From Paulinella micropora (taxonomy: Eukaryota; Cercozoa; Imbricatea; Euglyphida): a stretch of DNA of 64,000 bases. The position numbers and the translations under genes were made by a program. The notes beneath the pieces are model-generated. The model had not been told where the DNA came from. It saw nothing but the letters and a program-made list of their open reading frames with translations, and made no database searches. The stretch spans positions 1,068,020 through 1,132,019 of the forward strand of contig BJOX01000034.1 in assembly GCA_009731375.1 (NCBI GenBank), in the 5' to 3' direction. Positions 7,803-20,110 of the stretch are shown piece after piece (the stretch's first letter is position 1; each line of letters starts with the position of its first letter).

Positions 7803-9358
7803 CATATGTAGTTAGCTTGCTATTAATATTAATAATAAAGTTATGAAATCGGGGCGCACTAAGGCTTTTGAACTAAAATAGATGTGTTCAAACGGTTTTC
7901 AAAAATTAATTATACATGTCTTGAACTAGTTCCCACAGTTAAAAAAACAATAATATGTCACTTCTTGACTGGCACATCTTTGTGGTCAAATACAACACGA
8001 TGTTAATTAAAATCGCTGAAAAATCCCGTGGCAACTAGATTGGATTTTTTTCTTTCATATTCTATATTTGAAATGTTATGAAACCTTCTGGTTCAGAAAC
8101 CTTAGAGAGCCGCTTTTTGACATGAAAAATGCCCTCACTTTTTTATACGGCAGTGATCAATTTTTGACCCATTTTTGCGGTGTTGATTTTTGGGAAGAGG
8201 CAGTGAAATTTTCCATGTCAAAAATGGTGTCTGTGCACTCGTTTTCGTTGTTAATTTTTGTAGCTCCTTGTATCTTTGGTGGTCTTCGCTTTTGATAGTT
8301 CAATAGGATACTAGTTCAAGAACACTTGTACAAATTTTTTCAATAAAATTCCTCTTCTGTACGACAAACTTACTTGGTTTTTAGTGGTATTTTTTTGCAA
8401 TGAAAAAATGGAAAGTTATGTTTTGTGATTAGAAATCAGTTTGTATAGGACTATAGAATGTCCAAATGGGTGTATACTTAATACACGTAAATTCACAAAG
8501 CCTGTCCTTGGTAATTTGAATGCACAATGAGATTTCACACAGCGATTTTTTGATGGTATGTCTGACCAAAACATCACTTGAAATCGATGAGAGCGCATCG
8601 TTCCTTTGAATTTTATTGTTGAAAATGATGTTTTTGTTTATTGTGATGCTATTCCAAGCCTCAGAACATGTGCACAGACCTCCTGAAATGCACACAAGGT
8701 CACTGCCTTCTCGAGTTTCATGCTTCAAAAAATGTCTGACTTTATATTTTTAGACACACAAAAAAATAAGCCACAAAAAGTCACTGGAATGTTCAACTAC
8801 TGAGTGAACATAGGAGTTAAATTAACTACTTTCCAGCAACATTTAATGAATAATATACTCCTATGACGATTTCTTCATTTTTGCTTTGATTCATTAGGAC
8901 CGGTTTTCACTTTGAAATTGCTCAGCATATACAAATGCTATTTTAACGAAAAGTATATACAACATATGATCCGAGCTGAAACTCAGTGAACTGAATTATT
9001 ACGTTCTTCATTCATTAAGTGTTCCTTAAGTTACACATCAGAACTACTACGGTTATGTGTATAGGATCCTCTGACACCATTTTTCCAGTGTTATTTCCCC
9101 AGCTCAACCAAAAAACCCGTAGAATTTCCTAGGCAATCGTGAAACTTCACGCTCAAAAACGTTGGGACCGGCTTGAACATGAAATTTTTGAGGTTGATGT
9201 TTGAGTAAGTTTTGAACATCTTGCACTAAATTTCATATAAAATCATTTTGCCACATTGAAGTTCAATATTGACATATTATATTTCACAAAAAAAAAAAAA
9301 AAAAAAAAATGGAAGGCAAAATTTTATTAGCATTTTGATAAGGAGCTAACTACATATG
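7803..9358. mobile_element. 1.56-kb AT-rich TIR element (MITE-like), CATATGTA family
   Basis: The ends are a perfect 15-bp inverted repeat, CATATGTAGTTAGCT (7803-7817 and 9344-9358). If the terminal C/G is counted as target, GTTC flanks both sides (ending 7803 and starting 9358), a possible 4-bp duplication. The inside is AT-rich; its few ORFs, such as one of 75 codons at 8068-8295, look like chance, and an A-run sits near 9290-9309. No transposase is visible, so it is probably non-autonomous. A second element with the same CATATGTA ends lies at 61409-63082. Confidence 0.6.
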
Positions 9359-9775
9359 TTCGACACCCGGAGGCTAGGCCTCAACCATGTTTGGGAGTGG
9401 TGCGGACTTGAGGCAGGCCGGTCCGGGTTGCGTGCACCCCCGGGCTGCCGGACTGCGACCCACTGACGACTGAGCAGTCCCGATCGCTGTTCGTTCTGAA
9501 TTCTCCGACAGCATCATGATGCAATGGCAGCTAAAATGCTTATAACTACCAGAAATTCATTCCAAAACAAAGACTTGCTACATATTCAACTACTAAAATG
9601 TATTGTTCAAAACGCTTTATGTTGGTGTTCTGGGACGTCATCCGCACAGACAGTGAGGCCGGTTGCCGGTTGACGATGGTTCTCAAACAAGTTGCGCTTG
9701 CAGGGTCGTCAATTGCAAACCTAAGTTCCCCAAACGCTCTCTGCATAACGGGCGACACAGTTACGATTCTCGTAA
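9359..9775. other. Non-repetitive flank, nothing recognised
   Basis: A GC-rich stretch (9360-9500), then mixed composition. There are short ORFs on both strands but no motif, repeat or RNA gene I can support. This is the left flank of the X retrotransposon array. Confidence 0.4.
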
Positions 9776-9955
9776 ATAGCCATCGTCATTCCCTCCGCTG
9801 AACAGTTACGCTCCCCGATGGTTGCCCGAGATATGTTCGCCCTTCGCAAACCATTCGCCCTGCTCATGCCTCAGGACTTGGTCCACTGCGTCCCCGATGA
9901 CATTCTCCCACAGAAGATCGTCGAACAGTGCCGCAAGATCTTGTTCCTCGACAAT
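9776..9955 (+). pseudogene. X pol fragment (copy B, part 1)
   Basis: The plus strand reads MVARDMFALRKPFALLMPQD and on to CRKILFLDN. This matches copy A pol (minus, about 14240-14400), which reads VARDMFALRKPFALLMPQD and CRKILFLDDNLVW. It lies between the RNase H and integrase domains. Homology stops at LDDN and the next base begins minus-strand gag sequence, which marks an inversion breakpoint. Confidence 0.75.
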
Positions 9956-10435
9956 AGGTAGGTTCGGTCGCTGCGGGGACGAGAGAAGAGTACCAAGAAA
10001 AGATGGCATAGCCAATGAACGATTTACCGGCTCACTTGTTCTACCTGCGAGTAGGGTCGACAAAAGTTGCACCACGGGGCGGGGTGGAACGGGAGTAGCA
10101 GCCCGAGCCATGCGTCCAGTACGCATGAACGAAGCATCCGGGGACGGAAAAGGCATGTTGGGTATCTGGGGCATGAAGGGTGGAATGGGCTGACGAAGTG
10201 TCGGTGCAATCGCAGCTGCTGGAGCTGAAGGCAGTATTGGAGTTGACGGGGTCGTTATAGCTGTTCTGGGAGTCGAAAACGTTGAAGGGTGGATCGGGTG
10301 GATCGGGTGGATCGTTGTCGAAGAAGAGCTTCCAGCGGGGTGCAAAGTGGTTGGACCAGTCAGACTCGGTGGGGGAATGGATGTAACACCAACGGCTGTA
10401 CCCGACGGGGCAGCGACCGGTAATGACCCAGCCAA
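9956..10435 (-). pseudogene. X gag N-terminal fragment (copy C, part 1)
   Basis: Pro/Ser/Thr-rich Gag N-terminus (SGTAVGVTSIPPPSLTGPTT, then TPSTPILPSAPA), homologous to copy A at 17838-18512. It is cut at the breakpoint near 9956, and its continuation appears to be the plus-strand gag starting at 22571. Confidence 0.65.
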
Positions 10436-11221
10436 TCCAGCAGTGGAGGCAGTAACCGGGTAGTAGTTATGAAAGACTTCTACAGGGATGATGTTGCCAA
10501 TCTGATTCCAGAGCTTCTCTGCTACTGCCAGAGATCCAGTAGGTCCCAGGTACTGGGTATAGACTTGTGTCTGTCCAATCGGGGTTACGAAAAAGGTCTA
10601 GGCTAGCTTGAGGGGCGATCGGGACCTGAGGTAGCGATGTGGCCTTGACCTTATGGTTCTTTCGCAACAGATCGCGTTCATCGCTCACGTAACTGGTCAA
10701 TAAACCGTAGATAAATTGAACGGTCTGGGTGCGGAAGAGGTTTGCGTTAAGGCAAGTGGTCTTCCCAGCCTTGATTTCCTCCGGACGAGAAACCAGGATG
10801 GGGTAAGGGTCCAAGCAGTGTCGCTTGTGTTCGTTGTCCTTCGAGACTGGGTCATCGTATCGTGACTGATTCCACATGCAGGCGTACCAGGAGCAGGTCA
10901 GAACGCAGAACCGTAGCTGAAGGGGTCGGTGTGCAGTGGAAGAGGTGTTCTCCACTCTGTAGGTAGGGGGTGACCCTAAAACGACAAAACCAGACACATA
11001 CTGTGTTGGTTGACTGCATAGTGTATGAGGGCAGAGGAGGGACACAAAAATGCAACGGCAGGTGAACAATCTGTCGAGACATTTGTGGTTTTGGTTACCT
11101 CTGTCCTAATACGTTGTTGTATAGCTACTCCTGAAGGAGAGGGTCTTTCCAAATCGATCTGTCGACAGAACACACCAACTCTGTGTGTGTAGTTTTCTCT
11201 TGAATGGAAAAAAATTCGAAT
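10436..11221 (-). other. X 5' leader between LTR and gag
   Basis: Sequence shared with 18513-19267 at high similarity. It lies between the LTR end (11222) and the gag start in element orientation. Open frames here (for example 10467-11069) differ between the two copies and look untranslated or decayed. Confidence 0.5.
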
Positions 11222-12379
11222 TGTGAGTTTGTCTACAACTCTTTAAGTGGGCAGATACAACGAACTCTTAATAGAACACTATGGCTGCTTTGAGTCCTGA
11301 CTCGATGAGAGCAGGTGAAATACCAGTAAATAGTAGAGAGGTCACTTCGTTTATTTACGTAATTTCGAACTCTTGGCAGGCTTGGTTGCAACTTACAATC
11401 AAGTGTCGAACGTAGATTGTGAGGTCTTCTGTTCTCAAACGGATAGTGTCGCGAGTCTTCAAGTAAACAGTCATAAACTGATAGTGGTCGGGTTGTTGGA
11501 CTTGAAAATTCCCAAATCGATTTGGGAAGCCTCAAGGCGAAAATGACTGGCAACGGAAGACAAGTTAGATATTGTGTTTTTTCGTTCTTGTTCACAAAGT
11601 TACCGTAAAGCGGTTTCACGGGGAAATCGGGAAAAAAGGTAATACGAACAGGAAAAATGGCTATAGCTAAAAAAGAACTTTGAATCATTGAACTGATCGT
11701 TTGAAATCATTTCTGAACGAAATCGAAAACTAGTTAGTGAAGTCGAAACGTCGTGCAGAGGAGAATCTAATTAACCGGTCAAAAAGAGTGTCTTATCAAC
11801 GGTAAAGGTTTTGGCCGGTCGTTAAGGTGCTCAGTCTGATAGCTCCCCCCCCCCCCCCCCCCCCCCCCCCGGGGGGNNNNNNNNNNCAGAATGAGTGATT
11901 AACGAACGAAGTATGTTGTCGCACTAAAAAAAATGTGCCAAAAAGGAAAAGAGAGGTGGGTGAATCTCTTAAACCATTGGAGAGTAGAAGAGTGGTGCGT
12001 CTATGCTTGCGCAATGCGGGTGATGATCAGCCGTGGCCGGATATCCATGATTTGCAACAGGACTGAGACAATTGAGGCGCAGTAGCGAGCGGTGATATCG
12101 GGAGGCGATGTCGAGCCGTGGAAAAGTAGGTGGCTGGGTATCACAAAGCCAAGATGAACCAATAAAGCACCAAATATGCCGTGCCGATATAACCACTGAG
12201 GGGTTCAAGTTCGGTGAGAATAATCGTTGACCTGCAGGCAGAAAAGGCGATCAAGGACTTACATGGGTACGCCGGTCATGGCGTAATATTTCTAGGGACG
12301 ATGACGGTTCAAGTGGGAAAAGGGCTGGGCAGGGGGCGGGTGAAGCCATTACGATGGGTAAAACCCACTTGAGAGTGAT
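11222..12379 (-). repeat. X LTR (copy A 3' side)
   Basis: In element orientation it ends in AAACTCACA (complement of 11222-11230), the point where LTR homology also ends at 63278. The upstream limit, near the ACTCTCAAGTGGG motif around 12370-12379, is less certain. It contains a poly-C/poly-G run (11845-11876) and a 10-N gap at 11877-11886. Confidence 0.6.
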
Positions 12380-12482
12380 AGGGGGTGGCTACTCCTTGGA
12401 CTGAGCTTGCTTGTTCTTCTGGAAGGCATGAAGCGGGAAGGATTCGCCGGTGATAAGGGTACCTCGAAGACGCTTAAGAACG

Positions 12483-15400
12483 TTAGCGGAGAGCCGGCCT
12501 TTGTCCTTGATCTTTTTGAAGGGACGCCATGCGATGTGTCGATGAACGACTTGATCGTTGGTGATATCGAAGAGGAGGGGCTTCCAGAAAGTCAGGGGTT
12601 ACTCCAACTGTGAATGGTAGCTTTGTCCTTTGTGTCTTCGTAGATGGGGCGGAAGAGGGGGTTGGTTTCCGAGGTGATACCAAGCTGATGGACCACGAGG
12701 TCATCCTCCTCGTCTTCCGGATCCTCGTCCAAAACAGTGCCAAGTTTGACTTGGTTACGGTCGATGAAAGCAACGACTTCACCAGTGGTGTAGTTGACAG
12801 TGTCATCATCATAGTCGTCCACTGCAGCTGGGTTGAGCGGGGCGACGCCATCAGTGGGGGCGGTGTACGGAGAGAGGAGTGAACGGTCGATCCGTTTCAA
12901 TATCCTATCGGTCTTGAGGCGGCGGAGCTTAAAGCAGTTAGAGTTGACCTGCTCTAACATCGTGTAGGGGCCGTCGAACTGAAGAACAGACGAGGCGGGG
13001 ATGCCTTGCTTTGAGGGTTTAGGGCGGTAGACGGTGACGGTGTCGCCGAACTTCCACTCCTTAACGGCTTTGCGGCGGCCCTTGTTCTTCTGAGCAACAG
13101 ATCGGGCGCGGGAGACGTCTGTGTACGTGCTGATATACGCTGTGACCGCAGCGCAAGCGCGGCGTAGTAGTTCGATCTGCTCTGAAGATTGAAGCGAAAG
13201 CGTAGAGGAAGCGTTGAGAGCGGCGCTTGAGGCGGAGGCGCGGGCAGTAATGATCTCCGAGGAATTGAAAAAGTCCAGTGTGCACCGAGGTTTGCATGCC
13301 AACATACCCTCGAAGGCGGTTATACCTGTAGCCGTGGACACATAGGTGTTCTGGGCGAAGGAGAGGGACGGGATGTTGCTAGGCCAGTTCGATTGGTCTG
13401 CCTTGGGTAGAGATTGAATTGCGGTGCGGATCGCCTTGTGCCTGCATTCCACGAAGCCGAGTTGATGGTGTGAGTAGGGTGCGGTGGTCAGCCAGTCGAG
13501 GCCGGTCTCACTGCAGAAGCGTTTGGCTAATGTACCTACAAACGAGCTGTGGTAGTCGGAGAAAATGGACTCCGGAAAACCAAAAATGTATTCCCATCGG
13601 TTGAGAATGATCTCAATTGTTTCTTCGGCTGTGGTAGAGATGCAGGGGATGAATTGAAGAAATCCTGAGAAGAGATCGATGATCGTCAGGATATACGGAA
13701 AAACAACACCCGGAATGCCGACGTGCATATGATCGATGCCGATGCTTTGACCTTGACTGCTCCACTTCAGCGAAGAGTAGCGGAAGTGGTTGAGGGTGAG
13801 GCGGGCGTGGACCAGTTGGCAAAGGTGGCAGTCGCGGAGGGCGGCGAGGACATCAGCGTGCATAATATCCGTGCCGTCAGTACGGACCAAATATAGCGTC
13901 CTTGCTGAAGGGGACGAGTGTCGGCGTTTTGGCGTGGTTCTGCATCAAGTGGGCGTAGTTGATCAGCGGGCGGCGCAGCTCTTCTGGAACGTAGATCTTC
14001 AGTGTTGACTGTTTGGCGTCGCGAGGACGGCAAGGCCCTGACGAAGGGTCAATTCTGTTGATCCGGCGGAGACGGTAGAGACGTGATCGGTCCAGAGAGG
14101 GGCTGTGTTGTCGTTGTGCGTCCATGATTTGTTGGCGCGTGACGCGAGGAGCGTGCGAAGTAGCGACAAGAGGGTATATATAATGTTGTTCCATGCCGAG
14201 GCCAAAGACTAGCCACACTAAGTTGTCGTCAAGAAATAAAATCTTACGACACGTCTCGACGGCCTCCTGTGGGAGTGTATCGTCCGGGACGCAGTGGACG
14301 AGGTCTTGCGGCATGAGCAGGGCAAATGGCTTACGAAGGGCGAACATGTCACGTGCGACGGCCGGAGAGCGTTCAGCGGAGGGAATGACAATAGCTAGGT
14401 CCCACGGGGCTTGAATGCTTCGTAGTGTTGGGCCAGCGCGGATGATGCGGCAGGAGAGAGACTTGAGTTTCGTTTCCAAAGCGGCATGTGTGCCTTCGAC
14501 GGCGAGCCAGAGAGTAGAGCCTGCTCTGGGCAATGGAATGGTTGCGAGGAGCTGTAGGGTGGCTTCGGCTTCACCGATGAGAGTCGGGACGCCTGGGCTT
14601 ATGCAGGAGACACGGGACAATCCATCCGGAAGGAAGTTTTGTTTACCGGGGAGGTATNNNNNNNNNNACAGCATGTGTGCCTGCTTTGGGCAGTGGAATG
14701 GTTGCGAGGAGCTGTAGGGTTGCTTCGGCTCCACCGATGAGAGTCGGGGCGCCTGGGTTTATGCAAGGGTTACGAGACAATATATCCGGAAGGAGGTTTT
14801 GTTACCGGAGAGGTATTCGACCTTAAAGCGGATCGTCTGAAGATTTTCCAGAACCCATCCGACGACCATGGGGCTGCAAGCGTGCCATAACCACAGGAGT
14901 GGCCGGTGATCGGTGACAATATTGAGTTCATGGTCGCTAGCATCGATGTAGTAGCGGCACTATTGAACTCCGTAAATAACGCCATAGGCTTCTCGCACGT
15001 AGGTTGCCCAGCGGGTTTGCGTGTCTTTGAACTTGAGAGAAAAGTATTGGATAACCGGGGCGTCGCGGTCAGGGCCAGTGTGAAGGGCGCCACCGATGCC
15101 TATTTGGCTGGCATCCGTCCGAAGGCGAGATGTGGGCCTGTATGAAGTTGGTCATACCCAGAACGGATCGAACTTCAGACACATTGGAGGTATCAGCCAT
15201 TCAGAGGATGGCGTCGATCTTCGCTGTGTCAGCGGCGATGCCTTTCTTACTACATTTCTTGCCGAGTATTGTCAGTTCATGGTATCCCAAGCGGAGTTTG
15301 CGCGCCGATCCATGAAGGCCGGAGGTGTCCATACTTGAGAATATACCACGACTTTGGTTCAGGTGTGTTTGAAAGTCGTTTGCGCCAGCGGTAAAGTCGT

Positions 15401-16310
15401 CGAGATAGGCGCCTGCAGTAGAAATAGCTGGGGGCGGCTTGTTCCAAAAGGGGAGTGGTTGGAATGACTTCTCGATCGCGCGTTGGAAATCGCCGGGGGC
15501 ACGATGTACACCTTGAGGCATAAAGTTGGGGACCAATAGACCTTGAGGGGTCCACACGGCTAAAACATCTCGGCTGTCATCGTCCGGGTTCAGGCGAAGG
15601 TGGGAGAAGCCGTTTACCATGTCGATAGAGCTGAGATAGTGCCAGCCGGCGAATCGTTCTCGGTAATGATCCGGGTTTGGAAGACCGGGGACTGGGAGAT
15701 GAAGGTTGTCCTTGGGCATGCGGTAGTCGTAAACGTTTCGATTGTCTCGGATGACTTCTTTCGCGATATCCTCGAATTTCCCAACCGGGCAACTGCGGCT
15801 CGCCCATGCGCATGGAGAGGAGGCGTAGCTCCATGTGCCGGCGCTGAGGATGTCCGTAGCCCAGCTAGAACGGTATTCGCCCACTGCCGGAGTCCAGCGC
15901 GGGCATGGAACTGCAACTGGTTTGGCATTCGGTTTGAGTCAAAGGGACACGACAGTATGTTTGAAGATGCCTGCCTTGTCTTGAAAGATGTGGTCAAATT
16001 CGCTGATGAGGGCCCAGAGTTGGACTTGTTGGGGTTTGGTGAGGCTTGGGTTGATTGCTTCAGGGGGAAACTTAGGACCTGTTGGTGCCGCTTTTTGTTC
16101 CGCTCGCTTGGTTAGGAAGTCGCGGCAAAGTCTTTCAAAGATGAAGAACCACGGGGTAGGATGAGGTCCCTGGACTGTTGATGCCGTGCAAAAGAGCATG
16201 CGAGGGTCGGGGCATGTCTGCGCGAAGTCTTCCAATGGCATGAAGGAGTCCGCGTATGGAAACGGCGGGCCGATGTCGGTCTGAAGCGTCAGAGGAGCGG
16301 GCAGCCTCAA
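12483..16310 (-). pseudogene. X pol, copy A: RT, RNase H, integrase (frameshifted)
   Basis: In element order: an RT N-terminal segment (15939-16310); RT core at 15201-15884 with SSIDMVNGFSHLRLNPDD and catalytic AYLDDFTAG (YLDD box); RNase H remnants at 14668-15093, read in several frames; then YLPGKQNFLPDGLSRV, the RNase H/integrase link typical of Ty3/gypsy elements (14600-14660). The integrase (12592-14000) has the H-x-C zinc region (HLMQNH, CHLCQ), catalytic Asp in IGIDHMHVG, Asp in FSDYHSSF and Glu in GFVECRHK. A GDTVTVYRP module and an acidic tail (DYDDDTVNYTTGEVVAFID) follow. At least three frame changes and a 10-N gap at 14658-14667 show that it is dead. Domain order RT-RNase H-IN supports Metaviridae. 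Confidence 0.85.
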
Positions 16311-16346
16311 TTGTTTGGAGTCTGGAGAATGCCCCAGATTTAGTTG

Positions 16347-18512
16347 TCAAACTTGACTTTGCGTATTGCCCAAACTCTGAGTTAGGTCAGTGCCAGGCCG
16401 AGCGAGCATATTAAATTGCCGGCAACTCCGAGATTTATGGTCGAGAAGTCGTCGTCTTGAAGGCGCGGCTCGATGATCGGAAGAGGCAATGTGGCTAGGT
16501 GACAGAGGAAAGGTTGCTTTTGGGCGATCCACAAAGTTCACACTTTCCTTGTTCCTAGGGTGTTGCGAACGTCGCGTCGTTGAGCGAGGAGGAGAAGTCG
16601 CAGATGTCTGGGTCGTAGTCGGCGTTGATGGCAAACTGCTTGACGACGAACCGCTTGACGAGGATCCACTTGACGAAGACGACGAGGGGCTTCGTCCACC
16701 GTCCTTTGAGTCGTCATCGTCGTGATGCTTCTTTTTCTCACTGGGCTTGCAGCCAAAAAAGGGCTGTGGTCGAACAGGGAAGGCATGAGTTACCTGTGGC
16801 AACGGTGCGGCCGGTGCGTCAGAACCAGTGGCCGCTGGTGGATGAGCCAGGGTTGATGGCGGCTGGATTGAGGCCAACGGTGGTTGTGCTGGGGCCGGTG
16901 GTACCGGCGCTGGGGCCGATGGAGGCTGAGCAGGGGCTATTGTTGCTGACGATGAACTCGAGCTAGATGACGAACTGGATGGGGAACTTGAACTTGACGA
17001 AGAATCAGGTTGATCATCGTACTTATCAGGGGAATACACTATCTCGTAAGGATGTGATGACGATGCTTGAACGTCGAATCCAGCATGGATACTGTAGATG
17101 TGGGGATGTCCGATTCGGTAGTGTCTTCGTGTCTCTCCTGGAGAGAGTGTAAACACATGGGAGGTATCAGGCTCTGGGATAAGCAATCGCTCGTACGAGG
17201 TCTTGGGTACTCATTTGTAGTCTGTCCTGAACTCCTTGAGGTTGATCCACCGGTGTTCGAGGTGGCCTTCGTGTTGAAGGGTGTTATACTTAACGCCTGT
17301 GCGCCAAACGTTGAAGTGTCGTTGAGCGTGGCGTGACGGTAGCATACGGATAAGTGGGGTTCCGTATGGGTAGCCACGGAGACGTTTGTCTCGAGAGTAC
17401 GGGTTAATGATATTCGACGAGGTACCCGGTGGGTCGGTCTTCAAACGCTTGATCTGGCGAGTCGACTTCTGTAGAGGGGCAGTCTGCGTCATTGCCATGG
17501 CGTCCGCCTTACGTTTCTGCCAAGCGGGGCGGTTAGTGTTGGTGTTTGCCTCAGTAGTCGTTACTTGCAGGAGCTGCTGATGTCTTGGACGAACAGAGAC
17601 CCGTCTATACGTAGATGGGTCTTTGATGTCGGTGCGGACCGGAGTCTCCATCCCAGGGAGGTATTCTTGCATATCGTTTGGGTCGAGGGTCCTGGCCCAA
17701 GGGAACGTCATCCAGATTGCGTGGCCAGCCCACGCCTTGCGTAAGTAGGACTTGGTTCGAATGCTGATTCCATCGGTCGCGTTCCATCGGGGTGAGCATA
17801 CGGCCCAAGTCCTCAATCTGGTTTCCGTCGCAGATGCTCACGCCAGCTGCATGTGTAGTCTCGTAAAACGTAATACACCGTTGGATGTACGCCAAGAGTT
17901 GTTCGTTCTGAAAACGTCGTAGATCGAGATTTTGGAGAGCTGACTTGTATAAATCGGGTTTGTCCAGACAGCCTTGGATAAGGTCGCGAATGAATAGCAG
18001 CCAGATGAGGGACAGTGGACTCCAAACTTGCTGGATTGAGTCGGTGACGCGGACGAAGCGGTACCAACAGGCGTCCATGATGGTGACCGTAACTCTGTCT
18101 CCCCACTCGTTAAATTACTGATGGCGTGCATAATGGCCAGTTGAATTGGCGTGTTGGCGATATGATAGTTGACTGCTAATCCTCGCGCGAAAACAGTTCG
18201 ATCAGACGTCGGTGTTCGAAGTGTCGGCGTGACTGCAGATGTCAGGGCTGAGGGTAGTATCGGCGTTGACGAAGTCAGCGAAGCTGTTCCAGGAGTCGAA
18301 GACGTCGAAGGGTGGCTCGAACGGATCGTAGTTGCAGATGAGCGTCCGATGGGCTGCAGAGTTGTCGGACCAGTCTGGTTCGATGAGGGAATGGATGTGG
18401 CACCAGCGGTTGTGCCGGGGAGTGCAGTGACCTGGAGTGACCTTGTTAATCCGACAGTGGGGGCGGTGACTGGGTAGTAGTTGTGAAAGCTTCTACGGGG
18501 ATGACGTGGCAA
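16347..18512 (-). pseudogene. X gag plus accessory-ORF end, copy A (internally deleted)
   Basis: 18512-17600 is a Gag-like region (DACWYRFVRVTDSIQQVW, then NEQLLAYIQRC and EDLGRMLTPMERDRW) matching plus-strand copy C at 23390-23710. From about 17430 the sequence jumps to the homologue of 27990 onwards (INPYSRDKRLRGYPYG), so about 3.5 kb present in copy C (rest of gag, protease, most of the accessory ORF) is missing. 16347-17186 is a Ser/Pro-rich tail (runs of Ser, then APAQPPSAPAPVPPAPA). Several frame changes are present. Confidence 0.65.
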
Positions 18513-19267
18513 ATGTCGTGTCAGAGCTTCTCTGCGGCTGTCAACTATCCAGTAGGTCCCAGGTACTGGGCGTAGACCTCAGCGTCTGTCCAATCTGGGT
18601 TACAAAGGAGGTCCAGGCTGGCTTGAGGGGCGATGGGGACCTGTAGCAGCCAGGTAGCCTTATCCTTATAAATTTCTCGAAGAATATCTCGTGCATCATC
18701 AACGTAGCTGGTAAGTAAGTCGTAAATAAACTGCACGGTTTGTATACGTGGAAGGTCAGTATGGAGGCGAGCAGTCTTGCCAGTTTTGACTTCTTCCTGG
18801 AACCTCTTACCTGTAGTAGGGTGTCCGTACGGGAACCCAAGATGGGATATAAGTCCAGGCAACGTTGTTTGTGCTCGTAGTATTTTGATGCTGGGTCGTC
18901 GTGTCGCGACTGGTTCCACATGTAGACGTACCAAGAGCAAACCAGAACGCAGAGCAGTAGTTGAAGAGGGCGAGGTGCAGTGGAAGAGGTGTTCTCCACT
19001 CTGTGGGTAGGGGGTGACCCTTAAACGACAAAGCCAGACGCATACTGTGTTGGTTGACTGCATAGTGTGTATGAGGGCAGAGGAGGGACACAAAAATGCA
19101 ACGGCAGGTGAACAATCTGTCGAGACATATGTGTTTTTGTTTACCACTGTCCTAATACGTTGTTGTATAGCCACTCCTGAAAGAGAGGGTCTTTCCAAAT
19201 CGATCTGTGCACAGAACACACCAACTCTGTATGAGTAGTTTTCTCTTGAATGGAAAAAAATTCGAAT
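18513..19267 (-). other. X 5' leader (copy A)
   Basis: Homologous to 10436-11221 and lying between LTR end 19268 and the copy A gag. No conserved ORF between the two copies. Confidence 0.5.
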
Positions 19268-20077
19268 TGTGAGTTTGTATACAACTCTTCAAGTGGGCAG
19301 ATACAACGAACTCTTAATAGAACACTATGGCTGCTTTGAGTCCTGACTCAGGGTGAGCAGGTAAAATGCAAGTAAATAGTAGAGAGGTCACTTCATTTAT
19401 TTACATGATTTCGAACTCATTGCAGGCTTGGGTGCAACGTACGATCAAGTGTCGAACGTAAATTGTGAGGTCTCCTGTTCTCAAACGGATATTGTCGCGA
19501 GTCTTCAAGTAAACAGTCATAAACTGATAGTTGTCGGGTTGTTGGACATGAAAATTCCCAAATCGATTTGGAAAGCCTCAAAGCGAAAATGACTGGCAAC
19601 GGAAGACAAGTTAGATATTGTTGTTTTTTCGTTCTTGTTCACAAAGTTACCGTAAAGCGGTTTCACGGGGACATCGGGAAAAAAGGTAATACGAACAGGA
19701 AAAATGGCTATAGCTAAAAAAGAACTTTGAATAATTGAACTGATCGTTTGAAATCATTTCTGAACGAAATCGAAAACTAGTTAGTGAAGTCGAAACGTCG
19801 TGCAGAGGAGAATCTAATTAACCGGTGAAAAAGAGTGTCTTATCAACGGTAAAGGTTTTGGCCGGTCGTTAAGGTGCTCAGTCTGATAAACCTTTTCTCA
19901 GTAGTAAAATTAACTTTGACTTGATCATTTGACTTTCAAGTCATTTCTGAACGAAATCGAAAACTAGTTAGTGAAGTCAAAACGTCGTGCAGAGGAGAAT
20001 CTAACGGGCCGGTCAAAAACAGTGAAAAGTCAACGGTAGTGATTTTGACAGGTCGTTAAAGTGCTCAGTCTGATAGC

Positions 20078-20110
<33 letters not shown>

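Noticed and set aside
8068-8728. Short ORFs of 60-99 codons inside the first CATATGTA element
   Set aside because: AT-rich, no motif, and not clearly shared with the second element of the family; expected by chance.
9360-9480. GC-rich segment that might hold a tRNA or other structured RNA
   Set aside because: I could not build a cloverleaf or find box A/B sequences, and no tRNA-like CCA end or anticodon arm is evident.
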